A stretch of DNA of 64,000 nucleotides from Osmia lignaria lignaria (taxonomy: Eukaryota; Arthropoda; Insecta; Hymenoptera; Megachilidae), in the NCBI RefSeq assembly GCF_051020975.1, contig NW_027478168.1:3472001-3536000 (forward strand), in the 5' to 3' direction. The notes beneath the pieces are model-generated. The model did not search any database and was not told the DNA's origin. It was given only the letters and a program-made list of their open reading frames with translations. The translations under genes and the position numbers were made by a program. Positions 12,601 to 25,908 of this stretch are shown here, piece after piece. The first letter of the stretch is position 1, and the number at the start of each line of letters is the position of its first letter.

Positions 12601-13213
12601 ACTACGCATCTGATCAAAAAATATCATAGAACATAAAAAGTAGGAAACTTAATTCTCTACAAAAAAGGTCTCTTAACATTTTGCCATAGCTCGCTTCGTT
12701 TCCGAGATATTTGCAGATATATCTCAAGGGAAGGGGCCTGACGGACATATTTCGAGATATTTCTTCTTCTTGTTGTTCTTCTTCTGCACAGCTGAGCTGG
12801 AAGTGGCATTTACAGCTCGCAATAGTGCAAAGTTATCTCAAAGAAAGGGGCCACGGTGTTTCTGTATCTCTATTATGTTGGTGCGGCTTCGGAACTTTTA
12901 AATATCTTGATATATCTCGAGAACTGCGCATCTGATCAAAAAATATCATAGAACATAAAAAGTAGGAAACTTAATTCTCAACAAAAAAGGTCTCTTAACA
13001 TTTTGCCATAGCTCTCTTCGTTTCCGAGATATTTGCAGATTTATCTCAAGGGAAGGGGCCTGACGGACATATTTCGAGATATTTCTTCTTCTTGTTGTTC
13101 TTCTTCTGCACAGCTAAGCTGGAAGTGGCATTTGCAGCTCGCAATAGTGCAGAGTTATCTCAAAGAAAGGGGCCACGGTGTTTCTGTATCTCTATTATGT
13201 TGGTGCGGCTTCC

Positions 13214-16200
13214 GAACTTTTAAATATCTTGATATATCTCGAGAACTACGCATCTGATCAAAAAATATCATAGAACATAAAAAGTAGGAAACTTAATTCT
13301 CTACAAAAAAGGTCTCTTAACATTTTGCCATAGCTCGCTTCGTTTCCGAGATATTTGCAGATATATCTCAAGGGAAGGGGCCTGACGGACATATTTCGAG
13401 ATATTTCTTCTTCTTGTTGTTCTTCTTCTGCACAGCTGAGCTGGAAGTGGCATTTACAGCTCGCAATAGTGCAAAGTTATCTCAAAGAAAGGGGCCACGG
13501 TGTTTCTGTATCTCTATTATGTTGGTGCGGCTTCGGAACTTTTAAATATCTTGATATATCTCGAGAACTGCGCATCTGATCAAAAAATATCATAGAACAT
13601 AAAAAGTAGGAAACTTAATTCTCAACAAAAAAGGTCTCTTAACATTTTGCCATAGCTCTCTTCGTTTCAGAGATATTTGCAGATTTATCTCAAGGGAAGG
13701 GGCCTGACGGACATATTTCGAGATATTTCTTCTTCTTGTTGTTCTTCTTCTGCACAGCTAAGCTGGAAGTGGCATTTGCAGCTCGCAATAGTGCAGAGTT
13801 ATCTCAAAGAAAGGGGCCACGGTGTTTCTGTATCTCTATTATGTTGGTGCGGCTTCCGAACTTTTAAATATCTTGATATATCTGGAGAACTACGCATCTG
13901 ATCAAAAAATATCATAGAACATAAAAAGTAGGAAACTTAATTCTCTACAAAAAAGGTCTCTTAACATTTTGCCATAGCTCTCTTCGTTTCCGAGATATTT
14001 GCAGATTTATCTCAAGGGAAGGGGCCTGACGGACATATTTCGAGATATTTCTTCTTCTTGTTGTTCTTCTTCTGCACAGCTAAACTGGAAGTGGCATTTC
14101 CAGCTCGCAATAGTGCAGAGTTATCTCAAAGAAAGGAGCCACGGTGTTTCTGTATCTCTATTATGTTGGTGCGGCTTCGGAACTTTTAAATATCTTGATA
14201 TATCTCGAGAACTACGCATCTGATCAAAAAATATCGTAGAACATAAAAAGTAGGAAACTTAATTCTCTACAAATAAAGTCTCTTAACATTTTGCCATAGC
14301 TCGCTTCGTTTCCGAGATATTTGCAGATTTATCTTAAGGGAAGGGGCCTGACGGACATATTTCGAGATATTTCTTCTTCTTGTTGTTCTTCTTCTGCACA
14401 GCTAAGCTGGAAGTGGCATTTGCGGCTCGCACTAGTGCAGCGTTATCTCAAAGAAAGGGGCCACGGTGTTTCTGTATCTCTATTATGTTGGTGCGGCTTC
14501 GGAACTTTTAAATATCTTGATATATCTCGAGAACTACGCATCTGATCAAAAAATATCATAGAACATAAAAAGTAGGAAACTTAATTCTCTACAAAAAAGG
14601 TCTCTTAACATTTTGCCATAGCTCGCTTCGTTTCCGAGATATTTGCAGATTTATCTCAAGGGAAGGGGCCTGACGGACATATTTCGAGATATTTCTTCTT
14701 CTTGTTGTTCTTCTTCTGCACAGCTAAACTGGAAGTGGCATTTCCAGCTCGCAATAGTGCAGAGTTATCTCAAAGAAAGGAGCCACGGTGTTTCTGTATC
14801 TCTATTCTGTTGGTGCGGCTTCGGAACTTTTAAATATCTTGATATATCTCGAGAACTACGCATCTGATCAAAAAATATCATAGAACATAAAAAGTAGGAA
14901 ACTTAATTCTCTACAAAAAAGGTCTCTTAACATTTTGCCATAGCTCGCTTCGTTTCCGAGATATTTGCAGATATATCTCAAGGGAAGGGGCCTGACGGAC
15001 ATATTTCGAGATATTTCTTCTTCTTGTTGTTCTTCTTCTGCACAGCTGAGCTGGAAGTGGCATTTACAGCTCGCAATAGTGCAAAGTTATCTCAAAGAAA
15101 GGGGCCACGGTGTTTCTGTATCTCTATTATGTTGGTGCGGCTTCGGAACTTTTAAATATCTTGATATATCTCGAGAACTGCGCATCTGATCAAAAAATAT
15201 CATAGAACATAAAAAGTAGGAAACTTAATTCTCAACAAAAAAGGTCTCTTAACATTTTGCCATAGCTCTCTTCGTTTCAGAGATATTTGCAGATTTATCT
15301 CAAGGGAAGGGGCCTGACGGACATATTTCGAGATATTTCTTCTTCTTGTTGTTCTTCTTCTGCACAGCTAAGCTGGAAGTGGCATTTGCAGCTCGCAATA
15401 GTGCAGAGTTATCTCAAAGAAAGGGGCCACGGTGTTTCTGTATCTCTATTATGTTGGTGCGGCTTCCGAACTTTTAAATATCTTGATATATCTGGAGAAC
15501 TACGCATCTGATCAAAAAATATCATAGAACATAAAAAGTAGGAAACTTAATTCTCTACAAAAAAGGTCTCTTAACATTTTGCCATAGCTCTCTTCGTTTC
15601 CGAGATATTTGCAGATTTATCTCAAGGGAAGGGGCCTGACGGACATATTTCGAGATATTTCTTCTTCTTGTTGTTCTTCTTCTGCACAGCTAAACTGGAA
15701 GTGGCATTTCCAGCTCGCAATAGTGCAGAGTTATCTCAAAGAAAGGAGCCACGGTGTTTCTGTATCTCTATTATGTTGGTGCGGCTTCGGAACTTTTAAA
15801 TATCTTGATATATCTCGAGAACTACGCATCTGATCAAAAAATATCGTAGAACATAAAAAGTAGGAAACTTAATTCTCTACAAATAAAGTCTCTTAACATT
15901 TTGCCATAGCTCGCTTCGTTTCCGAGATATTTGCAGATTTATCTTAAGGGAAGGGGCCTGACGGACATATTTCGAGATATTTCTTCTTCTTGTTGTTCTT
16001 CTTCTGCACAGCTAAGCTGGAAGTGGCATTTGCGGCTCGCACTAGTGCAGCGTTATCTCAAAGAAAGGGGCCACGGTGTTTCTGTATCTCTATTATGTTG
16101 GTGCGGCTTCGGAACTTTTAAATATCTTGATATATCTCGAGAACTACGCATCTGATCAAAAAATATCATAGAACATAAAAAGTAGGAAACTTAATTCTCT

Positions 16201-16574
16201 ACAAAAAAGGTCTCTTAACATTTTGCCATAGCTCGCTTCGTTTCCGAGATATTTGCAGATTTATCTCAAGGGAAGGGGCCTGACGGACATATTTCGAGAT
16301 ATTTCTTCTTCTTGTTGTTCTTCTTCTGCACAGCTAAACTGGAAGTGGCATTTCCAGCTCGCAATAGTGCAGAGTTATCTCAAAGAAAGGAGCCACGGTG
16401 TTTCTGTATCTCTATTCTGTTGGTGCGGCTTCGGAACTTTTAAATATCTTGATATATCTCGAGAACTACGCATCTGATCAAAAAATATCATAGAACATAA
16501 AAAGTAGGAAACTTAATTCTCTACAAAAAAGGTCTCTTAACATTTTGCCATAGCTCGCTTCGTTTCCGAGATAT
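13214..16574 (+). repeat. Five-monomer higher-order repeat, two tandem copies (1610 bp)
   Basis: Monomers 13355, 13677, 13999, 14321 and 14643 reappear in order at 14965, 15287, 15609, 15931 and 16253. Diagnostic pairs include tttcagagat before 13677 and 15287, cttccgaac with tctggagaac in 13677 and 15287, atcttaaggg in 14321 and 15931, aaataaagtc before both of these, and tctattctg in 14643 and 16253. I saw no difference between the two units by eye. The duplicated segment may start within the tail of the monomer at 13033, since that tail is also shared. Confidence 0.93.
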
Positions 16575-18181
16575 TTGCAGATTTATCTCAAAGGGAAGGG
16601 GCCTGACGGACATATTTCGAGATATTTCTTCTTCTTGTTGTTCTTCTTCTGCACAGCTAAGCTGGAAGTGGCATTTGCAGCTCGCAATAGTGCAGAGTTA
16701 TCTCAAAGAAAGGGGCCACGGTGTTTCTGTATCTCTATTATGTTGGTGCGGCTTCGCAACTTTTAAATATCTCGATGTATCTCGAAAACTACGCTTCTGA
16801 TCAAAAAATATCATAGAACATAAATTGTAGGAAACATAATTCTCTACAAAAGAGGTCTCTTAACATTTTGCCATAGCTCGCTTCGTTTCCGAGATATTTG
16901 CAGATTTATCTCAAGGGAAGGGGCCTGACGGACATATTTCGAGATATTTCTTCTTATTGTTGTTCTTCTTCTGCACAGCTAAGCTGGAAGTGGCATTTGC
17001 AGCTCGCAATAGTGCAGAGTTATCTCAAAGAAAGGGGCCACGGTGTTTCTGTACCTCTATTATGTTGGTGCAGCTTCGAAGCTTTTAAATATCTTGATAT
17101 ATCTCGAGAACTACGCATCTGATCAAAAAATATCATAGAACATAAAAAGTTGGAAACTTAATTCTCTACAAATAAGGTCTCAACATTTTGCCATAGCTCG
17201 CTTCGTTTCCGAGATATTTGCAGATTTATCTCAAGGGAAGGGGCCTGACGGACATATTTCGAGATATTTCTTCTTCTTGTTGTTCTTCTTCTGCACAGCT
17301 AAGCTGGAAGTGGCATTTGCAGCTCGCAATAGTGCAGAGTTATCTCAAAGAAAGGGGCCACGGTGTTTCTGTATCTCTATTATGTTGGTGCGGCTTCGCA
17401 ACTTTTAAATATCTCGATATATCTCGAAAACTACGCTTCTGATCAAAAAATATCATAGAACATAAATTGTAGGAAACATAATTCTCTACAAAAGAGGTCT
17501 CTTAACATTTTGCCATAGCTCGCTTCGTTTCCGAGATATTTGCAGATTTATCTCAAGGGAAGGGGCCTGACGGACATATTTCGAGATATTTCTTCTTCTT
17601 GTTGTTCTTCTTCTGCACAGCTAAGCTGGAAGTGGCATTTGCAGCTCGCAATAGTGCAGAGTTATCTCAAAGAAAGGGGCCACGGTGTTTCTGTACCTCT
17701 ATTATGTTGGTGCAGCTTCGAAGCTTTTAAATATCTTGATATATCTCGAGAACTACGCATCTGATCAAAAAATATCATAGAACATAAAAAGTTGGAAACT
17801 TAATTCTCTACAAATAAGGTCTCAACATTTTGCCATAGCTCGCTTCGTTTCCGAGATATTTGCAGATTTATCTCAAGGGAAGGGGCCTGACGGACATATT
17901 TCGAAATATTTCTTCTTCTTGTTGTTCTTCTTCTGCACAGCTAAGCTGGAAGTGGCATTTGCAGCTCGCAATAGTGCAGAGTTATCTCAAAGAAAGGGGC
18001 CACGGTGTTTCTGTATCTATATTATGTTGGTGCGGCTTCGCAACTTTTAAATATCTCGATATATCTCGAAAACTACGCTTCTGATCAAAAAATATCATAG
18101 AACATAAATTGTAGGAAACATAATTCTCTACAAAAAAGGTCTCTTAACATTTTGCCATAGCTCGCTTCGTTTCCGAGAAAT
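16575..18181 (+). repeat. Dimeric repeat, two monomer types alternating (642-bp unit)
   Basis: One type (16575, 17218, 17860) has cttcgcaactttt, a ctcgaaaactacgcttctg end and aaattgtagg. The other (16898, 17540) has gtacctctatt, gcagcttcgaagc, agttggaaac and a 2-bp deletion in ctcaacatt, giving 320-bp monomers. They alternate, so the dimer is 642 bp and is present about two and a half times. Small differences (ttcttattg at 16898, tcgaaatatt at 17860, a one-base insertion at 16575) show that the copies have drifted. Confidence 0.88.
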
Positions 18182-20434
18182 TTGCAGATTTATCTCAAGG
18201 GAAGGGTCCTGATGGACATATTTCGAGATATTTCTTCTTCTTGTTGTTCTTCTTCTGCACAGCTAAACTGGAAGTGGCATTTCCAGCTCGCAATCGTGCA
18301 GAGTTATCTCAAAGAAGGGGGCCACGGTGTTTCTGTATCTCTATTATGTTGGTGCAGCTTCGAAGCTTTTAAATATCTTGATATATCTCGAGGAACTACA
18401 CATCTGATCAAAAAATATCGTAGAACATAAATTGTAGGAAACATAATTCTCTACAAAAAAGGTCTCTTAACATTTTGCCATAGCTCGCTTCGTTTCCGAG
18501 ATATTTGCAGATTTATCTCAAGGGAAGGGTCCTGATGGACATATTTCGAGATATTTCTTCTTCTTGTTGTTCTTCTTCTGCACAGCTAAACTGGAAGTGG
18601 CATTTCCAGCTCGCAATCGTGCAGAGTTATCTCAAAGAAAGGGGCCACGGTGTTTCTGTATCTCTATTATGTTGGTGCGGCTTCGGAACTTTTAAATATC
18701 TTGATATATCTCGAGAACTACGCATCTGATCAAAAAATATCCTAGAACATAAAAAGTAGGAAACTTAATTCTCTACAAAAAAGGTCTCTTAACATTTTGC
18801 CATAGCTCGCTTCGTTTCCGAGATATTTGCAGATTTATCTCAAGGGAAGGGGCCTGACGGACATATTTCGACATATTTCTTCTTCTTGTTGTTCTTCTTC
18901 TGCACAGCTAAGCTGGAAGTGGCATTTCCAGCTCGCAATAGTGCAGAGTTATCTCAAAGAAAGGGGCCACGGTGTTTCTGTACCTCTATTATGTTCGTGC
19001 AGCTTCGAAGCTTTTAAATATCTTGATATATCTCGAGAACTGCGCATCTGATCAAAAATATCATACAACATAAATTGTAGGAAACATAATTCTCTACAAA
19101 AAAGGTCTCTTAACATTTTGCCATAGCTCGCTTCGTTTCCGAGATATTTGCAGATTTACCTCAAGCGAAGGGGCCTGACGGACATATTTCGAGATATTTC
19201 TTCTTCTTGTTGTTCTTCCTCTGCACAGCTAAGCTGGAAGTGGCATTTGCAGCTCGCAATAGTGCAGAGTTATCTCAAAGAAAGGGGCCACGGTGTTTCT
19301 GTATCTCTATTATGTTGGTGCGGCTTCGGAACTTTTAAATATCTTGAGATATCTCGAGAACTACGCATCTGATCAAAAAATATCATAGAACATAAAAAGT
19401 AGGAAACTTAATTCTCTACAAAAAAGGTCTCTTAACATTTTGCCATAGCTCGCTTCGTTTCCGAGATATTTGCAGATTTATCTCAAGGAAGGGGCCTTAC
19501 GGACATATTTAGAGATATTTCTTCTTCTTGTTGTTCTTCTTCTGCACAGCTAAGCTGGAAGTGGCATTTGCAGCTCGCAATAGTGCAGAGTTATCTCAAA
19601 GAAAGGGGCCACGGTGTTTCTGTACCTCTATTATGTTGGTGCAGCTTCGAAGCTTTTAAATATCTTGATATATCTCGAGAACTACGCATCTGATCAAAAA
19701 ATATCATAGAACATAAAAAGTAGGAAACTTAATTCTCTACAAATAAGGTCTCGTAACATTTTGCCATAGCTCGCTTCGTTTCCGAGATATTTGCAGATTT
19801 ATCTCAAGGGAAGGGGCCTGACGGACATATTTCGAAATATTTCTTCTTCTTGTTGTTCTTCTTCTGCACAGCTAAGCTGGAAGTGGCATTTGCAGCCCGC
19901 AATAGTGCAGAGTTATCTCAAAGAAAGGGGCCACGGTGTTTCTGTACCTCTATTATGTTCGTGCAGCTTCGAAGCTTTTAAATATCTTGATATATCTCGA
20001 GAACTACGCATCTGATCAAAAAATATCATAGAACATAAATTGTAGGGAACATAATTCTCTACAAAAAAGGTCTCTTAACGTTTTGCCATAGCTCGCGTCG
20101 TTTCCGAGATATTTGCAGATTTATCTCAAGGGAAGGGTCCTGACGGACATATTTCGAGATATTTCTTCTTCTTGTTGTTCTTGTTCTGCACAGCTAAACT
20201 GGAAGTGGCATTTCCAGCTCGCAATAGTGCAGAGTTATCCCAAAGAAAGGGGCCACGGTGTTTCTGTATCTCTATTATGATGGTGCGGCTTCGGAACTTT
20301 TAAATATCTTGATATATCTCGAAAACTACGCTTCTGATCAAAAAATATCATAGAACATAAATTCTAGGAAACATAATTCTCTACAAAAAAGGTCTCTTAA
20401 CATTTTGCCATAGCTTGCTTCGTTTCCGAGATAT
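16575..20434 (+). repeat. Diverged, indel-rich interval of twelve monomers
   Basis: Six of the nine length-variant monomers of the window are here: 16575 (323 bp, extra a in ctcaaaggg), 16898 and 17540 (320 bp, ctcaacatt lacking tt), 18182 (323 bp, extra g in ctcgaggaac), 18827 (321 bp, one a fewer in gatcaaaaat) and 19470 (321 bp, one g fewer in ctcaaggaag). Private substitutions are also common, such as gggtcctgatgg at 18182 and 18505, tattatgatgg at 20113, and caagcgaagg at 19148. The monomers are still plainly the same family and orientation. The interval looks less recently homogenised than its surroundings. Confidence 0.85.
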
Positions 20435-23400
20435 TTGCAGATATATCTCAAGGGAAGGGGCCTGACGGACATATTTCGAGATATTTCTTCTTCTTGTTGT
20501 TCTTCTTCTGCACAGCTAAGCTGGAAGTGGCATTTACAGCTCGCAATAGTGGAAAGTTATCTCAAAGAAAGGGGCCACGGTGTTTCTGTATCTCTATTAT
20601 GTTGGTGCGGCTTCGGAACTTTTAAATATCTTGATATATCTCGAGAACTGCGCATCTGATCAAAAAATATCATAGAACATAAAAAGTAGGAAACTTAGTT
20701 CTCTACAAAAAAGGTCTCTTAACATTTTGCCATAGCTCTCTTCGTTTCCGAGATATTTGCAGATTTATCTCAAGGGAAGGGGCCTGACGGACATATTTCG
20801 AGATATTTCTTCTTCTTGTTGTTCTTCTTCTGCACAGCTGAGCTGGAAGTGGCATTTGCAGCTCGCAATAGTGCAGAGTTATCTCAAAGAAAGGGGCCAC
20901 GGTGTTTCTGTATCTCTATTATGTTGCTGCGGCTTCGGAACTTTTAAATATCTTGATATATCTCGAGAACTGCGCATCTGATCAAAAAATATCATAGAAC
21001 ATAAAAAGTAGGAAACTTAATTCTCTACAAAAAAGGTCTCTTAACATTTTGCCATAGCTCGCTTCGTTTCCGAGATATTTGCAGATTTATCTCAAGGGAA
21101 GGGGCCTGACGGACATATTTCGAGATATTTCTTCTTCTTGTTGTTCTTCCTCTGCACAGCTAAGCTGGAAGTGGCATTTGCAGCTCGCAATAGTGCAGAG
21201 TTATCTCAAAGAAAGGGGCCACGGTGTTTCTGTATCTCTATTATGTTGGTGCGGCTTCGGAACTTTTAAATATCTTGATATATCTCGAGAACTACGCATC
21301 TGATCAAAAAATATCATAGAACATAAAAAGTAGCAAACTTAATTCTCTACAAAAAAGGTCTCTTAACGTTTTGCCATAGCTCGCTTCGTTTCCGAGATAT
21401 TTGCAGATATATCTCAAGGGAAGGGGCCTGACGGACATATTTCGAGATATTTCTTCTTCTTGTTGTTCTTCTTCTGCACAGCTAAGCTGGAAGTGGCATT
21501 TACAGCTCGCAATAGTGCAGAGTTATCTCAAAGAAAGGGGCCACGGTGTTTCTGTATCTCTATTATGTTAGTGCGGCTTCGGAACTTTTAAATATCTTGA
21601 TATATCTCGAGAACTGCGCATCTGATCAAAAAATATCATAGAACGTAAAAAGTAGGAAACTTAATTCTCTACAAAAAAGGTCTCTTAATATTTTGCCATA
21701 GCTCGCTTCGTTTCCGAGATATTTGCAGATTTATCTCAAGGGAAGGCGCCTAACGGACATATTTCGAGATATTTCTTCTTCTTGTTGTTCTTCTTCTGCA
21801 CAGCTAAACTGGAAGTGGCATTTCCAGCTCGCAATAGTGCAGAGTTATCTCAAAGAAAGGAGCCACGGTGTTTCTGTATCTCTATTCTGTTGGTGCGGCT
21901 TCGGACCTTTTAAATATCTTGATATATCTCGAGAACTACGCATCTGATCAAAAAATATCATAGAACATAAAAAGTAGGAAACTTAATTCTATACAAAAAA
22001 GGTCTCTTAACATTTTGCCATAGCTCGCTTCGTTTCCGAGATATTTGCAGATTTATCTCAAGGGAAGGGGCCTGACGGACATATTTCGAGATATTTCTTC
22101 TTCTTGTTGTTCTTCTTCTGCACAGCTAAACTGGAAGTGGCATTTCCAGCTCGCAATAGTGCAGAGTTATCTCAAAGAAAGGAGCCACGGTGTTTCTGTA
22201 TCTCTATTATGTTGGTGCGGCTTCGGAACTTTTAAATATCTTGATATATCTCGAGAACTACGCATCTGATCAAAAAATATCGTAGAACATAAAAAGTAGG
22301 AAACTTAATTCTCTACAAATAAAGTCTCTTAACATTTTGCCATAGCTCGCTTCGTTTCCGAGATATTTGCAGAATTATCTCAAGGGAAGGGGCCTGACGG
22401 ACATATTCCGAGATATTTCTTCTTCTTGTTGTTCTTCTTCTGCACAGCTAAGCTGGAAGTGGCATTTGCAGCTCGCAATAGTGCAGAGTTATCTCAAAGA
22501 AAGGGGCCACGGTGTTTCTGTATCTCTATTATGTTGGTGCGGCTTCGGAACTTTTAAATATCTTGATATATCTCGAGAACTGCGCATCTGATCAAAAAAT
22601 ATCATAGAACATAAAAAGTAGGAAACTTAATTCTCTACAAAAAAGGTCTCTTAACATTTTGCCATAGCTCGCTTCCTTTCCGAGATATTTGCAGGTTTAT
22701 CTCAAGGGAAGGGGCCTAACGGACATATTTCGAGATATTTCCTCTTCTTGTTGTTCTTCTTCTGCACAGCTAAACTGGAAGTGGCATTTCCAGCTCGCAA
22801 TAGTGCAGAGTTATCTCAAAGAAAGGAGCCACGGTGTTTCTGTATCTCTATTATGTTGGTGCGGCTTCGGAACTTTTAAATATCTTGATATATCTCGAGT
22901 ACTGCGCATCTGATCAAAAAATATCATAGAACATAAGAAGTAGTAAACTTAATTCTCTACAAAAAAGGTCTCTTAACATTTTGCAATAGCTCGCTTCGTT
23001 TCCGAGATATTTGCAGATTTATCTCAAGGGAAGGGGCCTGACGGACATATTTCGAGATATTTCTTCTTCTTGTTATTCTTCCTCTGCACAGCTAAGCTGG
23101 AAGTGGCATTTGCAGCTCGCAATGGTGCAGAGTTATCTCAAAGAAAGGGGCCACGGTGTTTCTGTATCTCTATTATGTTGGTGCGGCTTCGGAACTTTTA
23201 AATATCTTGATATATCTCGAGAACTACGCATCTGATAAAAAAATATCATACAACATAAAAAGTAGGAAACTTAATTCTCTACAAAAAAGGTCTCTTAACA
23301 TTTTGCCATAGCTCGCTTCGTTTCCGAGATATTTGCAGATTTATCTCAAGGGAAGGGGCCTGACGGACATATTTCGAGATATTTCTTCTTCTTGTTGTTC

Positions 23401-25908
23401 TTCCTCTGCACAGCTAAGCTGGAAGTGGCATTTGCAGCTCGCAATAGTGCAGAGTTATCTCAAAGAAAGGGGCCACGGTGTTTCTGTATCTCTATTATGT
23501 TGGTGCGGCTTCGGAACTTTTAAATATCTTGATATATCTCGAGAACTACGCATCTGATCAAAAAATATCATAGAACATAAAAAGTAGGAAACTTAATTCT
23601 CTACAAAAAAGGTCTCTTAACATTTTGCCATAGCTCGCTTCGTTTCCGAGATATTTGCAGATTTATCTCAAGGGAAGGGGCCTGACGGACATATTTCGAG
23701 ATATTTCTTCTTCTTGTTGTTCTTCTTCTGCACAGCTAAACTGGAAGTGGCATTTCCAGCTCGCAATAGTGCAGAGTTATCTCAAAGAAAGGAGCCACGG
23801 TGTTTCTGTATCTCTATTATGTTGGTGCGGCTTCGGAACTTTTAAATATCTTGATATATCTCGAGAACTACGCATCTGATCAAAAAATATCGTAGAACAT
23901 AAAAAGTAGGAAACTTAATTCTCTACAAATAAAGTCTCTTAACATTTTGCCATAGCTCGCTTCGTTTCCGAGATATTTGCCGAATTATCTCAAGGGAAGG
24001 GGCCTGACGGACATATTTCGAGATATTTCTTCTTCTTGTTGTTCTTCTTCTGCACAGCTAAGCTGGAAGTGGCATTTGCAGCTCGCAATAGTGCAGAGTT
24101 ATCTCAAAGAAAGGGGCCACGGTGTTTCTGTATCTCTATTATGTTGGTGCGGCTTCGGAACTTTTAAATATCTTGATATATCTCGAGAACTGCGCATCTG
24201 ATCAAAAAATATCATAGAACATAAAAAGTAGCAAACTTAATTCTCTACAAAAAAGGTCTCTTAACATTTTGGCATAGCTCGCTTCGTTTCCGAGATATTT
24301 GCAGATTTATCTCAAGGGAAGGGGCCTAACGGACATATTTCGAGATATTTCTTCTTCTTGTTGTTCTTCTTCTGCACAGCTAAACTGGAAGTGGCATTTC
24401 CAGCTCGCAATAGTGCAGAGTTATCTCAAAGAAAGGGGCCACGGTGTTTCTGTATCTCTATTATGTTGGTGCGGCTTCGGAACTTTTAAATATCTTGATA
24501 TATCTCGAGAACTACGCATCTGATCAAAAAATATCATAGAACATAAAAAGTAGGAAACTTAATTCTCTACAAAAAAGGTCTCTTAACATTTTGCCATAGC
24601 TCGCTTCGTTTCCGAGATATTTGCAGATTTATCTCAAGGGAAGGGGCCTGACGGACATATTTCGAGATATTTCTTCTTCTTGTTGTTCTTCTTCTGCACA
24701 GCTAAACTGGAAGTGGCATTTCCAGCTCGCAATAGTGCAGAGTTATCTCAAAGAAAGGAGCCACGGTGTTTCTGTATCTCTATTATGTTGGTGCGGCTTC
24801 GGAACTTTTAAATATCTTGATATATCTCGAGAACTACGCATCTGATCAAAAAATATCGTAGAACATAAAAAGTAGGAAACTTAATTCTCTACAAATAAAG
24901 TCTCCTAACATTTTGCCATAGCTCGCTTCGTTTGCGAGATATTTGCAGATTTATCTCAAGGGAAGGGGCCTGACGGACATATTTCGAGATATTTCTTCTT
25001 CTTGTTGTTCTTCTTCTGCACAGCTAAGCTGGAAGTGGCATTTGCGGCTCGCACTAGTGCAGAGTTATCTCAAAGAAAGGGGCCACGGTGTTTCTGTATC
25101 TCTATTATGTTGATGCGGCTTCGGAACTTTTTAATATCTTGATATATCTCGAGAACTGCGCATCTGATCAAAAAATATCATAGAACATAAAAAGTAGGAA
25201 ACTTAATTCTCTACAAAGAAGGTCTCTTAACATTTTGCCATAGCTCTTTTCGTTAACGAGATATTTGCAGATTTATCTCAAGGGAAGGGGCCTGACGGAC
25301 ATATTTCGAGATATTTCTTCTTCTTGTTGTTCTTCTTCTGCACAGCTAAACTGGAAGTGGCATTTCCAGCTCGCAATAGTGCAGAGTTATCTCAAAGAAA
25401 GGGGCCACGGTGTTTCTGTATCTCTATTATGTTGGTGCGGCTTCGGAACTTTTAAATATCTTGATATATCTCGAGAACTACGCATCTGATCAAAAAATAT
25501 CATAGAACATAAAAAGTAGGAAACTTAATTCTATACAAAAAAGGTCTCTTAACATTTTGCCATAGCTCGCTTCGTTTCCGAGATATTTGCAGATTTATCT
25601 CAAGGGAAGGGGCCTGACGGACATATTTCGAGATATTTCTTCTTCTTGTTGTTCTTCTTCTGCACAGCTAAACTGGAAGTGGCATTTCCAGCTCGCAATA
25701 GTGCAGAGTTATCTCAAAGAAAGGGGCCACGGTGTTTCTGTATCTCTATTATGTTGGTGCGGCTTCGGAACTTTTAAATATCTTGATATATCTCGAGAAC
25801 TACGCATCTGATCAAAAAACATTGTAGAACATAAAAAGTAGGAAACTTAATTCTCTACAAAAAAGGTCTCTTAACATTTTGCCATAGCTCGCTTCGTTTC
25901 CGAGATAT
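20435..25908 (+). repeat. Mosaic block linking left-type and right-type haplotypes
   Basis: 20435-21300 repeats the left-type set found at 2407-3275 and 10135-11003 (ttacagc with agatatatc, then ctctcttcg with gttgctgcgg). From 21723 the haplotype with aaactgg and atttccagc becomes common. A three-monomer set with ctatacaaa, then cgtagaac with aaataaag, then a monomer beginning ttgcagaatta is seen at 21723-22688 and again at 28163-29128 and 38452-39417. 23655-24298 is a shorter relative. Monomers 21401 and 24943 carry changes that interrupt the common open frame. Confidence 0.75.

Larger units (their letters stand above)
2407..13213 (+). repeat. Mosaic block with duplications displaced by 6, 8, 19 and 24 monomers
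   Basis: Shared rare variants show several block copies. About 2407-4563 corresponds to 10135-12291 (7728 bp, 24 monomers), including the ctctcttcg plus gttgctgcgg monomer, the ccacgttg monomer and the gcatgtcc monomer. About 5627-7130 corresponds to 11745-13250 (6118 bp, 19 monomers), including the cttattg monomers at 6271 and 12389. About 7237-8430 corresponds to 9813-11000 (2576 bp, eight monomers), both starting with the rare ccgaaatatt. The same ccgaaatatt also marks 5305, six monomers before 7237. All monomers here are 322 bp. Confidence 0.82.
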
